Translations under genes and position numbers: made by a program
Part shown: one piece after another, positions 1 through 9,780 of the stretch
How positions within the stretch are numbered: position 1 is the stretch's first letter
Layout of the letters: each line of letters opens with the position of its first letter
Notes under the pieces: generated by a model
Database searches by the model: none
What the model saw: the letters and a program-made list of their open reading frames with translations, nothing else
What the model was told of the DNA's origin: nothing
Assembly: GCA_958510875.1 (NCBI GenBank)
Contig: OY294070.1
Span: forward strand, 46,603,576 to 46,667,575
Direction of reading: 5' to 3'
Source of the DNA: Endomychus coccineus
Taxonomy: Eukaryota; Arthropoda; Insecta; Coleoptera; Endomychidae
Length of the DNA stretch: 64,000 bases

Positions 1-750
1 TGATTGCTTGCGCTAGGGTTTCAGGCTCAGGTGTGGCATTACTGGTCAAAAGTACCAGGGCGTTTCTAAATGTTTCGATATCTACGATTGTTTTCCCCTT
101 GACCTGCGTCGACGGTTTTGGCATCTTTTCCGCAACCTCGAAGTATATGCATCTATGAAGGCTCATAGACTCTTCTTCCAGTACCTCCCATTTTTGGATC
201 TTTCCTGCTATATTCTGTGTGGCAATAGTGACATCTATGAAGGAGGTGCATGCACCTCTCGTGAATGTGGGTCTGTGGCCGTTGTTAATAACCGTAAGGT
301 TGAGGTTGTTTATCCACTCGGAGATGTAATCACCTCTTTGGTCCTCTGTTGGTGAACCCCATAGGTACGACTTCGCATTCAAGTCTCCTAGTGTGATTGC
401 CTCCCTCTTCTCGTCTCTCACTGATCCCATGATCTCATCAACCTTTTGCTTAAATGCCTCCAGAGGTATATTTGGAGAGATATAGCAATTGTACAACACT
501 GCCCATTTCAAGAATACCTTCGTGAATCCTACCTTCTTCTCACAGTTGAGTATTCCCATGTTTCTATTATGACAGTATACCGCCGTGTCGCTGTTTTTGT
601 CTCTGATCCAGTTAGTGTTGTCGGTACGTTTTTTGTTTGGCTCTTGCATCATTATAATGTCGCACTTTTTTCTACATGCTATCTCAAAGATGGCGTCGTG
701 AGAGGCATGTCTTCTATCAACGTTTATTTGGAGGCACTTTAGATGTTTAT
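1..750 (-). pseudogene. L0 ORF2, N-terminal endonuclease part (partial, broken)
   Basis: Reading the minus strand in more than one frame gives an APE-like endonuclease: a GDLNAKSYLWG block near 360-395, a TRGACTSFIDV-type block near 225-260, and an ESMSLHRCIYFEV block near 140-180. The last sits where this family normally has Ser-Asp-His, so the catalytic Asp is replaced by Leu here. No single frame stays open through the region, so this copy is frameshifted. The enzyme would nick target DNA for target-primed reverse transcription. The RT lies beyond the window. Confidence 0.75.
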
Positions 751-1293
751 TTAGTTCTGTGCAGATTTTTGGAAACTCCTCCTTCCCCCCCTCTGAGTGT
801 TTCCGCTAAATGTTCTGCTCCTCTCGTTCATAACTATACTTTTCAGTTTATTGCACCTCATGGACGTGGCTTTATGTCCTTTGACATCGCAGAGGGGGCA
901 GTAAGCTTCGTTTGTGCAGTCTTTCGCCTGATGTCCCAACTGTCCACAGTTGTGGCAGTTGTCTTTTCTTTCTTCTCCCGTGCACTGATGGGAGCGGTGA
1001 CCTATGCCCCAGCACCTATAGCACCTTTCCACTTCTACCCTTTCTTCTATTCTACAGTTGGTTAATCCGATTTTTATTCTTTCTCCGAGTTTGCTTCTAA
1101 CTGTCTTATCTATTTTGAGGGTGATGTTTTGTGTGCTCCTATAGCCCGGTCTTAGCGACGATAGGGTGTATTCCGCCTGGCCTAAAATCCGTTTGACTGC
1201 CGTGTCTACTTCTTCCTTTGTTGTCAGGTCGTCAATGTCCCTTATATGTAGTACCTTGTGCCCGTCCATGGGTTTTTTTGTTCGGGCGTCCAC
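751..1293 (-). pseudogene. L0 ORF1 C-terminal part with CCHC zinc knuckles
   Basis: Open frame of about 180 residues. Its middle carries consecutive nucleic-acid-binding knuckles: CYRCWGIGHRSHQC, CHNCGQLGHQAKDC and a third, CPLCDVKGHKATSMRC. The upstream part (IRDIDDLTTKEEVDTAVKRI and following) matches the conserved pre-knuckle domain seen in the ORF1s of L1, L4 and L6. It lies immediately downstream of the 531-codon frame but in another phase, so ORF1 appears broken by a frameshift near 1295-1320. The role would be Gag-like RNP assembly on the element RNA. Confidence 0.8.
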
Positions 1294-1319
1294 CCCAGCT
1301 TTAGTGATAATCTCGTTTC

Positions 1320-2915
1320 TTAGTATACTTGCACCCCCTTCTTTACCTGGATTAAGAGGTCACCAGTATTTGTCCTCTGTAAAGATGTGATCTCCACGTT
1401 TTTTCCCTCCATGTCTACATTTTCCTTCACCTTCTTCAGTAGTTCCGCGTAGGTGGCGCCTCTGTTTTTAACTAGAACTGTTTCTGTTTGTTTTTCAGTT
1501 TCATTCTTCTTTCCAGTCTCCCTGGGAGTGAGGATTGCCCATTTTGTTTCCTCTTGCCCCAGCTGGAATTCAAGTACTTTCCGTATGAGCAACCTGGTAT
1601 TTTCTTCAGGTGCCATTACCATCACCTTTTTCCTATCTTGTTTTTTAACCTCCTTTAGGAGTTTATCTATCCTGCGGTAGATTTCCTCCTGGCTCGTATC
1701 AGTACCATATGGTATCGTATATACGTATTTCTCTTTTTCATTCGGGCCTGCTTTTGAGCTTCTCCTGATGTCTATTATGTATTCTACACTCCCGTCAGCC
1801 GTCTCTTCAAGTAGCTCCACGGCTTCTGGGTGTTTTTTCCTGGCGAGTTTCAACAAGCCTGTTTGGCTGTCCTCTGGATTCGCGAATATGGCCCAGTCTA
1901 TTTCACTCCCCAGGTCGAGTGGGTTGCCTATTTCCACTTGTACCTTTTCAAACACTTCTTCTGGCCATTCTTGCTGCATGATCCTTTTCAGGTCCAGGTA
2001 GCTTCCCCCTGTGCCGATGTTTTCTCTGAGCTTCCTTGTCTGTATCTTCCTCAGTTCTTCTATCGCCTCTGGTTCATCTGTTTGCGTTCCCATCTCGCTG
2101 GTATTCTTTCCACTGGCTGCCTGGTTGTACCTTCGATCCTCTCGTGCCTCGGTTGCCATGTCTTCCGCATCTGTCGAGTTATCTTCGGGACGCTTGTTTA
2201 CCGCCCGCTCTGCCTGCAGCTGCCTCACCTCCGCCTCTGCCTTTCCTTTGGCTTCCTCCAGGGTTTCATTCAGGTCTTTCAATGTCTCAGCCCTTTTTTT
2301 GATTCGGTGCGTGTCGGCGTCTATTTCTTTCGCAATCTTTTTTATTTCCACTTTTGTGTTAACGTTTGTTTTGACCAGCTTCATTAGCTGTGTGGTTTTT
2401 TCCCACAAATTTTGGATGTTTATTTGCCGTTGTCCGATCGTGGAGTCCCGATTTTCGGTATCTGCCTGTCTCCCTTTTTTTGGCGTTTTTAGGCGCTTCC
2501 TTTTTTTTGTTGGTTGGGCTTCTTCTTCGTCTCCGATATCAACCCAGATGACTTCATCGGAGTCAGTAGGCTCGCTTGACCTCCTTGGCTTCCTTGTGGT
2601 TAAGTCTTCATCTTGGTAGCCATCTAGTGTTGCATCCCCTCCTGGGTTATCGCCCAGGTGTATATCTGGTGTTTTATCCAGATCTGATGTCTCGTCACCC
2701 GAGCCCTGGGGGGTCATAGATATTTCCTCAGAGTCGTCGAAGGAGTCCCTTCGCGTTAGTGTTTGGTCCGTTTTGGATTTATCCTCTTCTTCCTTCTCTT
2801 TTTTTCCCTTCGGTGGCGTACAAGCCAGTGAAGGCTTCCTTGCAAAGGGGTCTTTTGTGTTCTGCCAGTCGTACTCTTTTGTTTCAGTTTTGTTGTTTTC
2901 TTTCGAATTGCTCAT
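1320..2915 (-). CDS. L0 ORF1, Gag-like N-terminal and central part
   Basis: Begins at an ATG (complement of 2913-2915) and stays open for 531 codons. The first ~150 residues are highly charged and low-complexity, with a lysine/arginine cluster (KKRKRLKTPKKGRQ) that looks like a nuclear localisation signal. About 170-260 is predicted coiled-coil from its heptad-like charged composition. The C-terminal end, TGDLLIQVKKG, is the block that precedes the pre-knuckle domain in related ORF1s (compare HLLVEMKKG in L1). The stop at 1320 cuts the protein before its zinc knuckles, which continue in another frame at 751-1293. This is the longest intact ORF1 piece in the window. Confidence 0.8.
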   Translation of the reverse strand: MSNSKENNKTETKEYDWQNTKDPFARKPSLACTPPKGKKEKEEEDKSKTDQTLTRRDSFDDSEEISMTPQGSGDETSDLDKTPDIHLGDNPGGDATLDGYQDEDLTTRKPRRSSEPTDSDEVIWVDIGDEEEAQPTKKRKRLKTPKKGRQADTENRDSTIGQRQINIQNLWEKTTQLMKLVKTNVNTKVEIKKIAKEIDADTHRIKKRAETLKDLNETLEEAKGKAEAEVRQLQAERAVNKRPEDNSTDAEDMATEAREDRRYNQAASGKNTSEMGTQTDEPEAIEELRKIQTRKLRENIGTGGSYLDLKRIMQQEWPEEVFEKVQVEIGNPLDLGSEIDWAIFANPEDSQTGLLKLARKKHPEAVELLEETADGSVEYIIDIRRSSKAGPNEKEKYVYTIPYGTDTSQEEIYRRIDKLLKEVKKQDRKKVMVMAPEENTRLLIRKVLEFQLGQEETKWAILTPRETGKKNETEKQTETVLVKNRGATYAELLKKVKENVDMEGKNVEITSLQRTNTGDLLIQVKKGVQVY

Positions 2916-3472
2916 ATTTGTCCCACGAGTTGGGTCGAAAAAATCGGTCCGGCGAGGCAGTGCGCCCTTACCCCGCTAAGGCTTCATCCCCGTCGGGTTG
3001 CCACGTCCGGCGGGCATCGCTCGCGACACTGATCACCCCTGTGCCATGCATCCCTACGGCGCGATGGTGCTACACCGTTGGATTGGGGGACGCGGTAACC
3101 CCATCCTGCCTCCGTGTCCCGGTATGGGCCGCCGAGGGAGGACGTGGCTGGAAGGTGAGTAGGCACAGCCGCCTCCCCTGTGCCTATGTAGTGAGAAAAT
3201 GAAGGGCCCCTAGCCCTCGGGTGCCCTAATAGCGTCGGGGCCGGAAGAAAACAAGAGTTGACCAAGGACGGTCGATAGAAAAGATGAAAGAGAGAGGGGG
3301 CTCACCCAAGACAAGTTTAAGCAAAGTGAGCTCCAGTACCGGGAAGGGCCGAGCGGGAGAAGTGCAATGCTCGGGTTCCCAGCGTTAGGCCACTCCTCCT
3401 TTATCCTGGCTTGTGACAGGCATAGAAGGGTCTGCCCTCCTCATCAGAGGACAGCTCCCACCATGGCGGAGT
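2916..3472 (-). other. L0 5' leader (5' UTR and probable internal promoter)
   Basis: About 555 bases between the ORF1 ATG and the CCTAA repeats. It is much more GC-rich than the surrounding sequence and has no convincing reading frame. It ends directly at telomeric repeat (GTTAACCTAACC at 3471). LINE promoters usually lie inside such leaders, so promoter function here is inference. It shares no obvious block with the L1/L3/L6 leader. Confidence 0.6.
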
Positions 3473-3787
3473 TAACCTAACCTAACCAACCTAACCTAAC
3501 CTAACCTAACCTTACCTAACCTAACCAACCTAACCCAACCAACCTAACCTAACCAACCTAACCTAACCAACCTAACCTAACCAACCTAACCAACCTAACC
3601 TAACCTAACCTAACCTACCTAACATAACCAACCTAACCTCACCACCCAAACGTTACCAATCTACCCTTACCAACCTAACCTGACCAACCTTACCTAACCA
3701 ACCTAACCTAACCAACCTTACCTAACCAACCTAACCTAACCAACTTAATCTAACCAACCTCACCTAACCAACCTAACCAACCTAACC
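3473..3787 (-). repeat. Degenerate telomeric (TTAGG)n array T1
   Basis: 315 bases almost wholly of CCTAA units on the plus strand, i.e. TTAGG read on minus. Many units are shortened to CCAA, giving a recurrent 14-nt pattern CCTAACCTAACCAA, with scattered substitutions. It is bounded by the 5' leader of L0 on the left and by the poly(A) of L1 on the right. It matches the canonical insect telomere sequence. Confidence 0.95.
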
Positions 3788-3982
3788 TTTTTTTTTTGTG
3801 GAGTGGAAAATACATTACGTACACCTTGAAATGAACTTGGTAGTGTGGGACTCACCCTGGTGGTTCTTCGTCCAGGGTATACCCACTAAGAACCACTCCT
3901 AGGCGAGGAGGTGTTCTCCTCTTTGTACAGACACTAGGAAAAAACATTGATTGTTTATAGCATCTAGGGTTCATACCTGACG
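3788..3982 (-). other. L1 3' UTR and poly(A) tail
   Basis: T10 on plus (3788-3797) is the poly(A) of the minus-sense element. The next ~185 bases contain a block around 3841-3860 (TAGTGTGGGACTCACC) that recurs near the 3' ends of L2, L4, L5 and L7. A conserved 3' UTR is often the recognition site for the element's own RT, which is inference here. Confidence 0.75.
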
Positions 3983-4333
3983 TTACACTTCATCTATGGT
4001 CTCGTTCTCTCTGTCTCTATCCTCCTTTTCCTTTCTTTTCATCACTTTTGTTATGTATCCGTGGATTGATTTCCATTTTTTTGGGTTTGACAGCATTTCG
4101 GTGATTATCCTCTCTACCCTTGGTATACGGCACAGACTCTCAACTAGTTCACTTCTTTCCTCATTAAATCTCCGACATTTATAGAATACATGTTCAGGGC
4201 TATCTATCACCCTACATATATGGCACAAATCATCTTCAGTTTTCTGAATTCTATAAGTAAATGTTCCGAATGAGCCGTGACCCGTATGAAACTGTGTCAA
4301 GTAGTACTCTGTTCTTTTGTGTGTGCAAGCCAT
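3983..4333 (-). pseudogene. L1 ORF2 C-terminal zinc-ribbon domain
   Basis: Open frame of 116 codons. It carries YYLTQFHTGHGSFGTFTYRI followed by CHICRVIDSPEHVFYKC, the Cys-Cys-His-Cys motif typical of the C-terminus of R1/TRAS ORF2. The end is lysine/glutamate-rich and stops at 3983. It is the natural continuation of the RT frames at 4354-5973 but lies in a different phase, so there is a break near 4335-4355. Confidence 0.85.
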
Positions 4334-4353
4334 CCATGGTTCTAATTCCCTTA

Positions 4354-5058
4354 TCAGTTTCTTCGTCCAGCTAGCGTTCTGCCCTGTGTCCCACTGTTCC
4401 TGCCATTTTTCATCGTTCGTTTCCTAGCCATTCTCCTATTACCTGGTAGTCTACTTCCCACTCTGAATAAGAAACCGGCCTCCTTCAGCATAAGATCTAT
4501 CGGGGGGTATCCTGCAATGACCTGTGCCGCCTCAGTCGATACCGTGCGGTACGCAGCTGCGATTCTCAACAGTCCTTTCCTCTGGAGGGATAGTAACATT
4601 TTCCTCTGTTTTTCTTCATCTCTCCAAACTGGGGCTGCATACATAATCACACTATGCATAACTGCATACAGGACCCGACGTCGATAATAGCTTGGACCTC
4701 CGACATTCGGCATTATCTTTCTTAGCGCCTCGTATTTCTCGGTTGCTTTCGTCACCACGTGTGTTACGTGTGCTGAGAAGCTTAAGTTCTTACTGAGAAT
4801 TACCCCTAGATATTTAAGTTCTGTAACCGGTTTTATATCAGAATTCATAATACGAACCGTGAGGTTCCTTATGTTTCTTGGGCCCTTGACTACAAGGAGT
4901 TCTGTCTTCTCCACAGCAACCTCGAACCCTGTTTTAGTCATCCATTCCATTATCATGTCGCCCGTCAACAAGACTTTTTCCTTCATGCTCTTTTCGTCTC
5001 CTTCCTCCACTTCTATTGCCAAGTCATCAGCATATGCTTTCGGGGATACCTCATCCAC
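4354..5058 (-). pseudogene. L1 ORF2 reverse transcriptase, YADD and thumb part
   Basis: The frame includes KAYADDLAIEV, the RT active-site motif with both aspartates present, then ELKYLGVILSKNLSF (motif D/E region) and RIAAAYRTVSTEAAQVIAGYPPIDL, the block that follows RT in R1-clade elements. The C-terminal end reads out of frame near 4400 before the zinc-ribbon part. Homologous to 20514-21124 of L2, 33898-34958 of L4 and 55198-55800 of L6. Confidence 0.85.
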
Positions 5059-5109
5059 ATACGGCAGTCGCAGTACTCCGTCATAAAGTATGTTCCAGAG
5101 GGTTGGACC

Positions 5110-5973
5110 TTATACAGATCCCTGTGGTACCCCCATGGAACATGTGTGTCTTACTGTTCCCATCTCTACACATCGGTCTTTGAAGTAGTCCTCTACACAC
5201 TTGATGAGGTATGGACTTAAGTTCATGTTCTTCAGCGTATTCACTATATGGTGCCATCTGGCCATATTAAAGGCGTTACGTACATCTATAGTTACTATAA
5301 CCACCGATCGTTGTGTAGATGATCTTATCGATGTTGTTAACGACAATATAGCCGTTGTTGTGGACATCCCTGATCGAAAACCATGTTGGGTTTCGGAAAT
5401 ACATTTTCTTTCATCTCGCTCTCTGATGATCCTATCCAAAATCATGCGTTCGTATACATTCCCTGCTGCACTCAGAAGACATATTGGCCTGTACGAAGAT
5501 GACTTATCTAAGTCCTTACCTTTCTTTGGGAGCAGTACCACTCGCGCAGTTTTCCATTCCTTAGGGACTTTATTCTCCTTCAATAGGTCATTATACAGTG
5601 CCAGCATTTCTTCTGGCAATGTTCTGGCTGCTATTCGAATTTCCTCCGAAGTTATTCGATCAGGTCCTGGGGCTTCACCAGTTTTCATGGAGTCGACTGC
5701 TATTTCGAAATCTTCTTCTGTAGAAGGGGAATACTCTGTTACGTTCTCAATTCTATTCCATGATTCCCCTGTGGTAGGGAACAGGTCTTGCAGTATCTTT
5801 TTCCTTTTCTTGACACTTATTGTGTACGGTAGCCGTGCGTTTCTCAGGTGCCTAGTGGCTATCGTGTACCCTTCACCCCATACATCACCCTCAAGTTCTG
5901 TGAGAAGTTGTTTCCAGCATTCCTTCTTAGCCTGGGGAATGTGTTTCCTCAGAGTTCTTTTTTTGCCTTCCAT
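5110..5973 (-). pseudogene. L1 ORF2 reverse transcriptase, fingers and palm part
   Basis: 287 codons. Visible RT motifs are GEAPGPDRI (motif 0/1), KTARVVLLPKKGKD, YRPICLLSAAGNVYERMI, QHGFRSGMSTTTAI, VTIDVRNAFNMARW (first catalytic Asp) and GVPQGSV. It stops right after PQGSV, where a leucine codon appears to have become TAA (complement near 5110-5112). The frame resumes as GPTLWNILYDG and leads into the YADD part. The nonsense codon in the RT core inactivates this copy. Confidence 0.88.
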
Positions 5974-6870
5974 TTGTCCGTAATTCGTAAAAGGTGTAAA
6001 TCCTTCTGTGTTTCAACAGGTCCTTCCTGCATTCCTCAATATCTCCATTCCACCCGTAAGGGTCGTTTCGTGAATGCGGATTATTTATCGTTCCCGTGGA
6101 TTCCCTATATGCTGTCAGGATTTGCTGATAGGTTCCAATGTCTGTTGAGTTTCTTGTAGCAGTTATACACTCTTCAAATTTGACCTCGTCGAAAATTAGT
6201 TTTTTTGGTACTGTGGATGCGGATGTTACATATATCCTATCCACTATTTCGAAAAAGATTTGACCATGATGAGTATATGGATTTTCATGCAGTATTCTCC
6301 AGTTCTTGATCTTATTCATTAGTTTGTGCGAAGCGATGATTACGTCTATATGAGTCTTTGAGGTTCCTCTGATGAAAGTGGGGTCACCAGAATTGGCCAC
6401 GGTCCAAGACATCTGCGACATCCATTCCTCTAGATATTTGCCCCTTTCATCAGCCTGTGGGGCACCCCAGATTGGTGACTTGGCATTCACGTCTCCCAGC
6501 ACTATGCTTTCGTATAATGCAAGGCATCGTTCAAGATTCTATCTATCATGAGTCTAAAGGTTTGCTGATCCACGTTTGGAGACACATATGTCGCATATAA
6601 ATGTAGATTTTCTAACTCAAGATGTATGTAACCCCTTTCTAGTCTGACCTCGTTCACCATTATCTTTTTGTTTTGTATTATCACAGCCACGTTTTGGTCT
6701 TTATCCATGAGCCATCCGTTCGATGACGAGATCTTTTTATTCGGTTCTGATATAACTACTATATCTACCTTTCCTTCAATTTCTGTAGCCAAAGTCATGT
6801 CATGGGCAGCTCTGGCTCTCCCAACATTCAATTGTAGTATACTTAACATAATAAGTAAAATAAATAACAC
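5927..6870 (-). pseudogene. L1 ORF2 N-terminal endonuclease
   Basis: Two abutting frames (6502-6870 and 5927-6502). The first carries ILQLNVGRARAAHDM and VISEPNKK (catalytic Glu region) and YATYVSPN. The second has GDVNAKSPIWGAP, DPTFIRGTSKTHIDV and ENPYTHHGQIFFEI. The last is the position of the Ser-Asp-His motif of APE-type endonucleases, here Thr-His-His. A one-base phase change near 6500 breaks the protein. Its predicted job is nicking telomeric repeat DNA, inferred from where all family copies sit. Confidence 0.85.
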
Positions 6871-6966
6871 AAAGAATAACCATGCTCACAAATTGTAAAA
6901 ATATCACAGTTCAAATCACACTTATGTCTTATATCTACATGTATATCTACCAGCTATGTTAGCTCT

Positions 6967-7918
6967 TCACTTTGCAACGTTTGCCGTTCTATGACCTTCC
7001 TTATTGCATATTATGCAGAAAGGTTTATCTATGCAGTCCTTCACAATGTAGCCTTCCATCTCGCAGTTTCTGCACTCCTTGCTGCGGTCCTCTCCCATAC
7101 AGTTTGCGGCGTGATGACCCACCAGCCAGCATCTGCTACATTTATTATTTGCATTCCTCTCCCTTATTGTTGCTTTTGATAGCTCAATCTTTATGGAACC
7201 TATTTGCAAAAGTCGATGTAGGTTCTCTGGGCTTGCCAGTACTGTGGCTGCCTGTCTACCCCCAGACATGGGCCTCATTGCTTTGATTTCCACTTCCATG
7301 TCAGCGCGGCTCTGACCCGATCTTGCACCTGTTTCACCCCAATATCAATATCAATGCCGTATATATTGGCGGCCTTTTTAGTGCTAGAGTTCGCAAGTTT
7401 CCTCGCGATCCCCAGTCCTTCCTTTGACCTCACTGAATTATATAAATTTCCAGTCTCCTTGCTTCCTTTTTTCATCTCAACTAGGAGGTGCCCCTCTCTA
7501 GTCTGTCTGATCCCTTTGATTTCTTCCTTACTTTTATGTTCATCCTTCATTTGATTTTTGAAGCTTGCCTCCATCTGGGCATATGTAGTATTCTCCGTCT
7601 TTTTGATTAGGACTGCCTCGTAGCCAAATACTTTCCTTTTTTCCCCATGCTCTTTGCTCTACAGTATTGCAGCTCTATCATGCGAACTTGCTTCACCTTC
7701 TATTTATGTAAGGCACATTCCAGGATCTTACGTTTCTGTTCTATATCCATGAGGTTTCCAATTACTACGTGGAGATGGTTTTCCTCTTCTGGCATAGTGT
7801 CAATAATATCTTGTAACATTTGGTATATACTATACAGCTGTACCTCCCCTTCAGTCGAGTCTGTAGTGCCTGCGAAGTAAACATCATTCTGGTCTTTTAT
7901 GAGTTCGTCGTTTATCAT
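6967..7918 (-). pseudogene. L1 ORF1 remnants with zinc knuckles
   Basis: Pieces of one Gag-like protein in several frames. 7700-7918 begins at an ATG (complement of 7916-7918). 7275-7574 carries EGHLLVEMKKGSKETGNLY and KKAANIYGIDIDIGVKQVQDRV. 6967-7299 has RPMSGGRQAATVLASPENL, then knuckles CSRCWLVGHHAANC, CRNCEMEGYIVKDC and CIICNKEGHRTANV. In the second knuckle the usual Gly-His is Gly-Tyr. It closely resembles the ORF1 of L6 (57904-58511), so both belong to one subfamily. Multiple frameshifts. Confidence 0.82.
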
Positions 7919-8492
7919 CGCCTATGGGTGAGAAATTCATTTTCCTTGATATTCCCATTTTTAATATAATTGTTAATTTTTTTATACTTCCCTGCCAGGT
8001 GCCTCAAGAATTTGATATCTCCTAGTTTATTCCATGGTGCGATGACAATGATACCAGAAGGAAGGCTGTATATTGACGAGGTCACCCGGTTTCCGCAGGT
8101 TTTTTCGACTTCGCTGTCGGTTATTTTATAGAGGTTACCTCCTCGCAGGCCGGCCGGTCAAGGCAAGCCCCCCGTTTCCAGATCCCACAGAACACTCCTC
8201 TCAGATTCGCCTCTCTGCGGTTCGCGTTGTGGTCCAGATTTACGGTATAAGCGAGCGGTAGACGAGCAACCACCCTCGGCTAAGGCCCTTGGGATGCCAA
8301 CCCCAAAGTGCTTCACAACACTTGCCCTAGGTTGAGTCGTTCCTTGGTTTTCACTGCTCGCCCTCGACCTGTCCGGCTTGGGAAGCCCTGACAGGAAACA
8401 CTTGCGAGACTCCAGCCGGCATACCTCTCAGGTTCATTGCAGTTACTTAAGCCCCTCCACCAACGACAAGGTGACACGACTTCCAGGAGGGG
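7919..8492 (-). other. L1 5' leader
   Basis: No coding. From about 8073 rightward it holds a block that recurs in the leaders of L3 (33110-33490) and L6 (59580-59936). It includes a TTCGACTTCGCTGTCGGTTA segment, a CCGGCCGGTCAAGGCAAGCC segment and, close to the telomeric junction, a TTAAGCCCCTCCACCAACGA segment. It ends at 8492 against TAACCAACCTAACC. Conservation in three copies marks it as a genuine leader, probably holding the promoter. Confidence 0.75.
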
Positions 8493-8613
8493 TAACCAAC
8501 CTAACCTAACCAACTTAATCTAACCAACCTAACCTACCCAACCTAACCTAACCAACCTAACCTAACCAACCTAACCAACCTAACCTAACCAACCTAACAT
8601 AACCAACCTAACC
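8493..8613 (-). repeat. Degenerate telomeric (TTAGG)n array T2
   Basis: About 120 bases of CCTAA/CCAA units, same orientation as T1, between the 5' end of L1 and the poly(A) of L2. Variants such as CTTAATC and CATAACC show decay. Confidence 0.93.
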
Positions 8614-8622
8614 ATTTTTTTT

Positions 8623-9065
8623 GGAAGAGGAAATGCCTATGCACCGTCACCAAGATTCATGTGGTTGGAGGTGTGTGGGACTCGCACCCACTAAAACCTC
8701 TCCGGTTCCCCATTCTCTTCTCACGAGATGGTCTGGACTTGTGAATGGGAAATATCCTAGTCGTGGTAAGTTCCAGGGAAAAAAACCTATATGTTCATTA
8801 CATCCAGAGTCTCCACGAGTATTATTCTCAGTCTTGTCTACCCTCTTCATTTTCTCTAATTCTATCTTCTATTTCCTTCCTTTTGATAATTGCGGTGATA
8901 AAACTATATAGGGGTTTCCAGCGTTCAGGGTTCTCCAGCATCGTCGGTATTATTTGTTCTATTATTCCTGGTAGTGATCTTGTTTTGTTGACTAGCTCAT
9001 CTCTTTCCTTCGTGAATCGTTTGCACTTATCGAACACATGCTCCGGGATATCCACTTCACGATAT
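8623..9065 (-). pseudogene. L2 3' UTR and ORF2 C-terminal end
   Basis: The 3' UTR includes GTGTGTGGGACTCGCACCC near 8670-8690, the block shared with the other copies. The coding end (about 8830-9060) gives REVDIPEHVFDKCKRFTKER, the His and last Cys of the zinc ribbon, followed by a charged tail. The first half of this domain lies across the gypsy insertion at 20353-20450. Confidence 0.85.
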
Positions 9066-9780
9066 TGCCACGCGCCAGTTTTTTTTGGTAGAGCTGAATG
9101 TTTTTGAATGTATATTGGTTTGGAGGCGAGAGGCATGGCGTATCCCTGAGGATTCTTGTTTGAGATATTTTAAATGTAATTTGAAATAAACAACATTGGT
9201 AAAACTAACTCAATAGAATTCATTAAAACAAATAAGAATAAAAGACGACGCTATGTAAAATGAGTACGTTAAATGAATTGAATAATGAAATACAATGATA
9301 AATAGTTTGAAAATTAGTTTAGTTAATTTAAAAGACATGATAATGAATAGTTTTGAAAACAGTTTAATTAAATCATTAATTCTCCATTCAATGTAAATGA
9401 AAAAACATTTCTCACATTATTAACATTAATGCGTACACACGCGAGAAGAAAGTTCGAATATCCCACTTTTCCTATGTCGGTGACTTATATAAACTTTTGA
9501 TGAAATGCAACAATTCAGGATTCGCACGGTAAATGAACTTGTCCGGCAGAGTAATAAACCCTAATGCTGACATTACAGTTTTACTTATTATTTGCAATAT
9601 CAAAGTATCTGAGAATGAAATTAACACCGACTGACAGGAAATGGTTTGAAGTGAGTTTTGTGATAAGATGAATTGAAATAAAATATCTGGAAGATTATAA
9701 TAGGGATAAAAATGATTTACAATATTGAAGAGAAATAAAGATTGGTAATAATTGAATTTGGTAAAATCGGAAACGTGACA
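9066..9780 (-). repeat. Gypsy 3' LTR (715 bp)
   Basis: On plus it begins TGCCACGCG and ends ACGTGACA, so both strands have TG...CA ends. The minus-strand polypurine tract is the complement of TCCCCCCCTTCAG at 9782-9794, directly against the LTR. It shares long identical stretches with 19698-20348 but is ~64 bases longer because of extra segments (for example around 9430-9455 and 9725-9750). Confidence 0.92.

Larger units (their letters stand above)
1..3472 (-). mobile_element. TRAS/SART-like non-LTR retrotransposon L0 (ORF2 cut by window edge)
   Basis: Sense strand is minus. From its 5' end (right) it has a GC-rich 5' leader abutting CCTAA repeats, a long ORF1, zinc knuckles at the ORF1 end, then the start of ORF2 with an APE-type endonuclease running off the left window edge. 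This order, the three CCHC-type knuckles and the telomeric flank are those of R1-clade telomere-targeting LINEs (TRAS/SART). Its 5' leader and ORF1 are unlike those of L1, L3 and L6, so it is a separate subfamily. Family assignment rests on motifs and context, not on a phylogeny. Confidence 0.85.
3788..8492 (-). mobile_element. TRAS-like non-LTR retrotransposon L1, full-length structure, inactive
   Basis: Runs from a 5' leader touching telomeric repeat at 8492 to a ten-residue poly(A) (T run at 3788-3797) touching telomeric repeat at 3787. Inside, on minus: ORF1 remnants with knuckles, then ORF2 with endonuclease, reverse transcriptase (YADD) and a C-terminal CCHC zinc ribbon. Total ~4.7 kb. 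The sense strand reads poly(A)-GGTTAGG at the 3' end, as expected of insertion into TTAGG repeat. Several stops and frameshifts make it non-autonomous. Confidence 0.9.

Noticed and set aside
155..1390. Plus-strand open frames overlapping L0
   Set aside because: They are antisense shadows of the LINE frames, with no domains. The minus strand gives recognisable endonuclease and zinc knuckles.
3473..3787. CRISPR-like regular repeat
   Set aside because: The repeat is the insect telomere unit with no spacer-repeat alternation, in a eukaryotic context.
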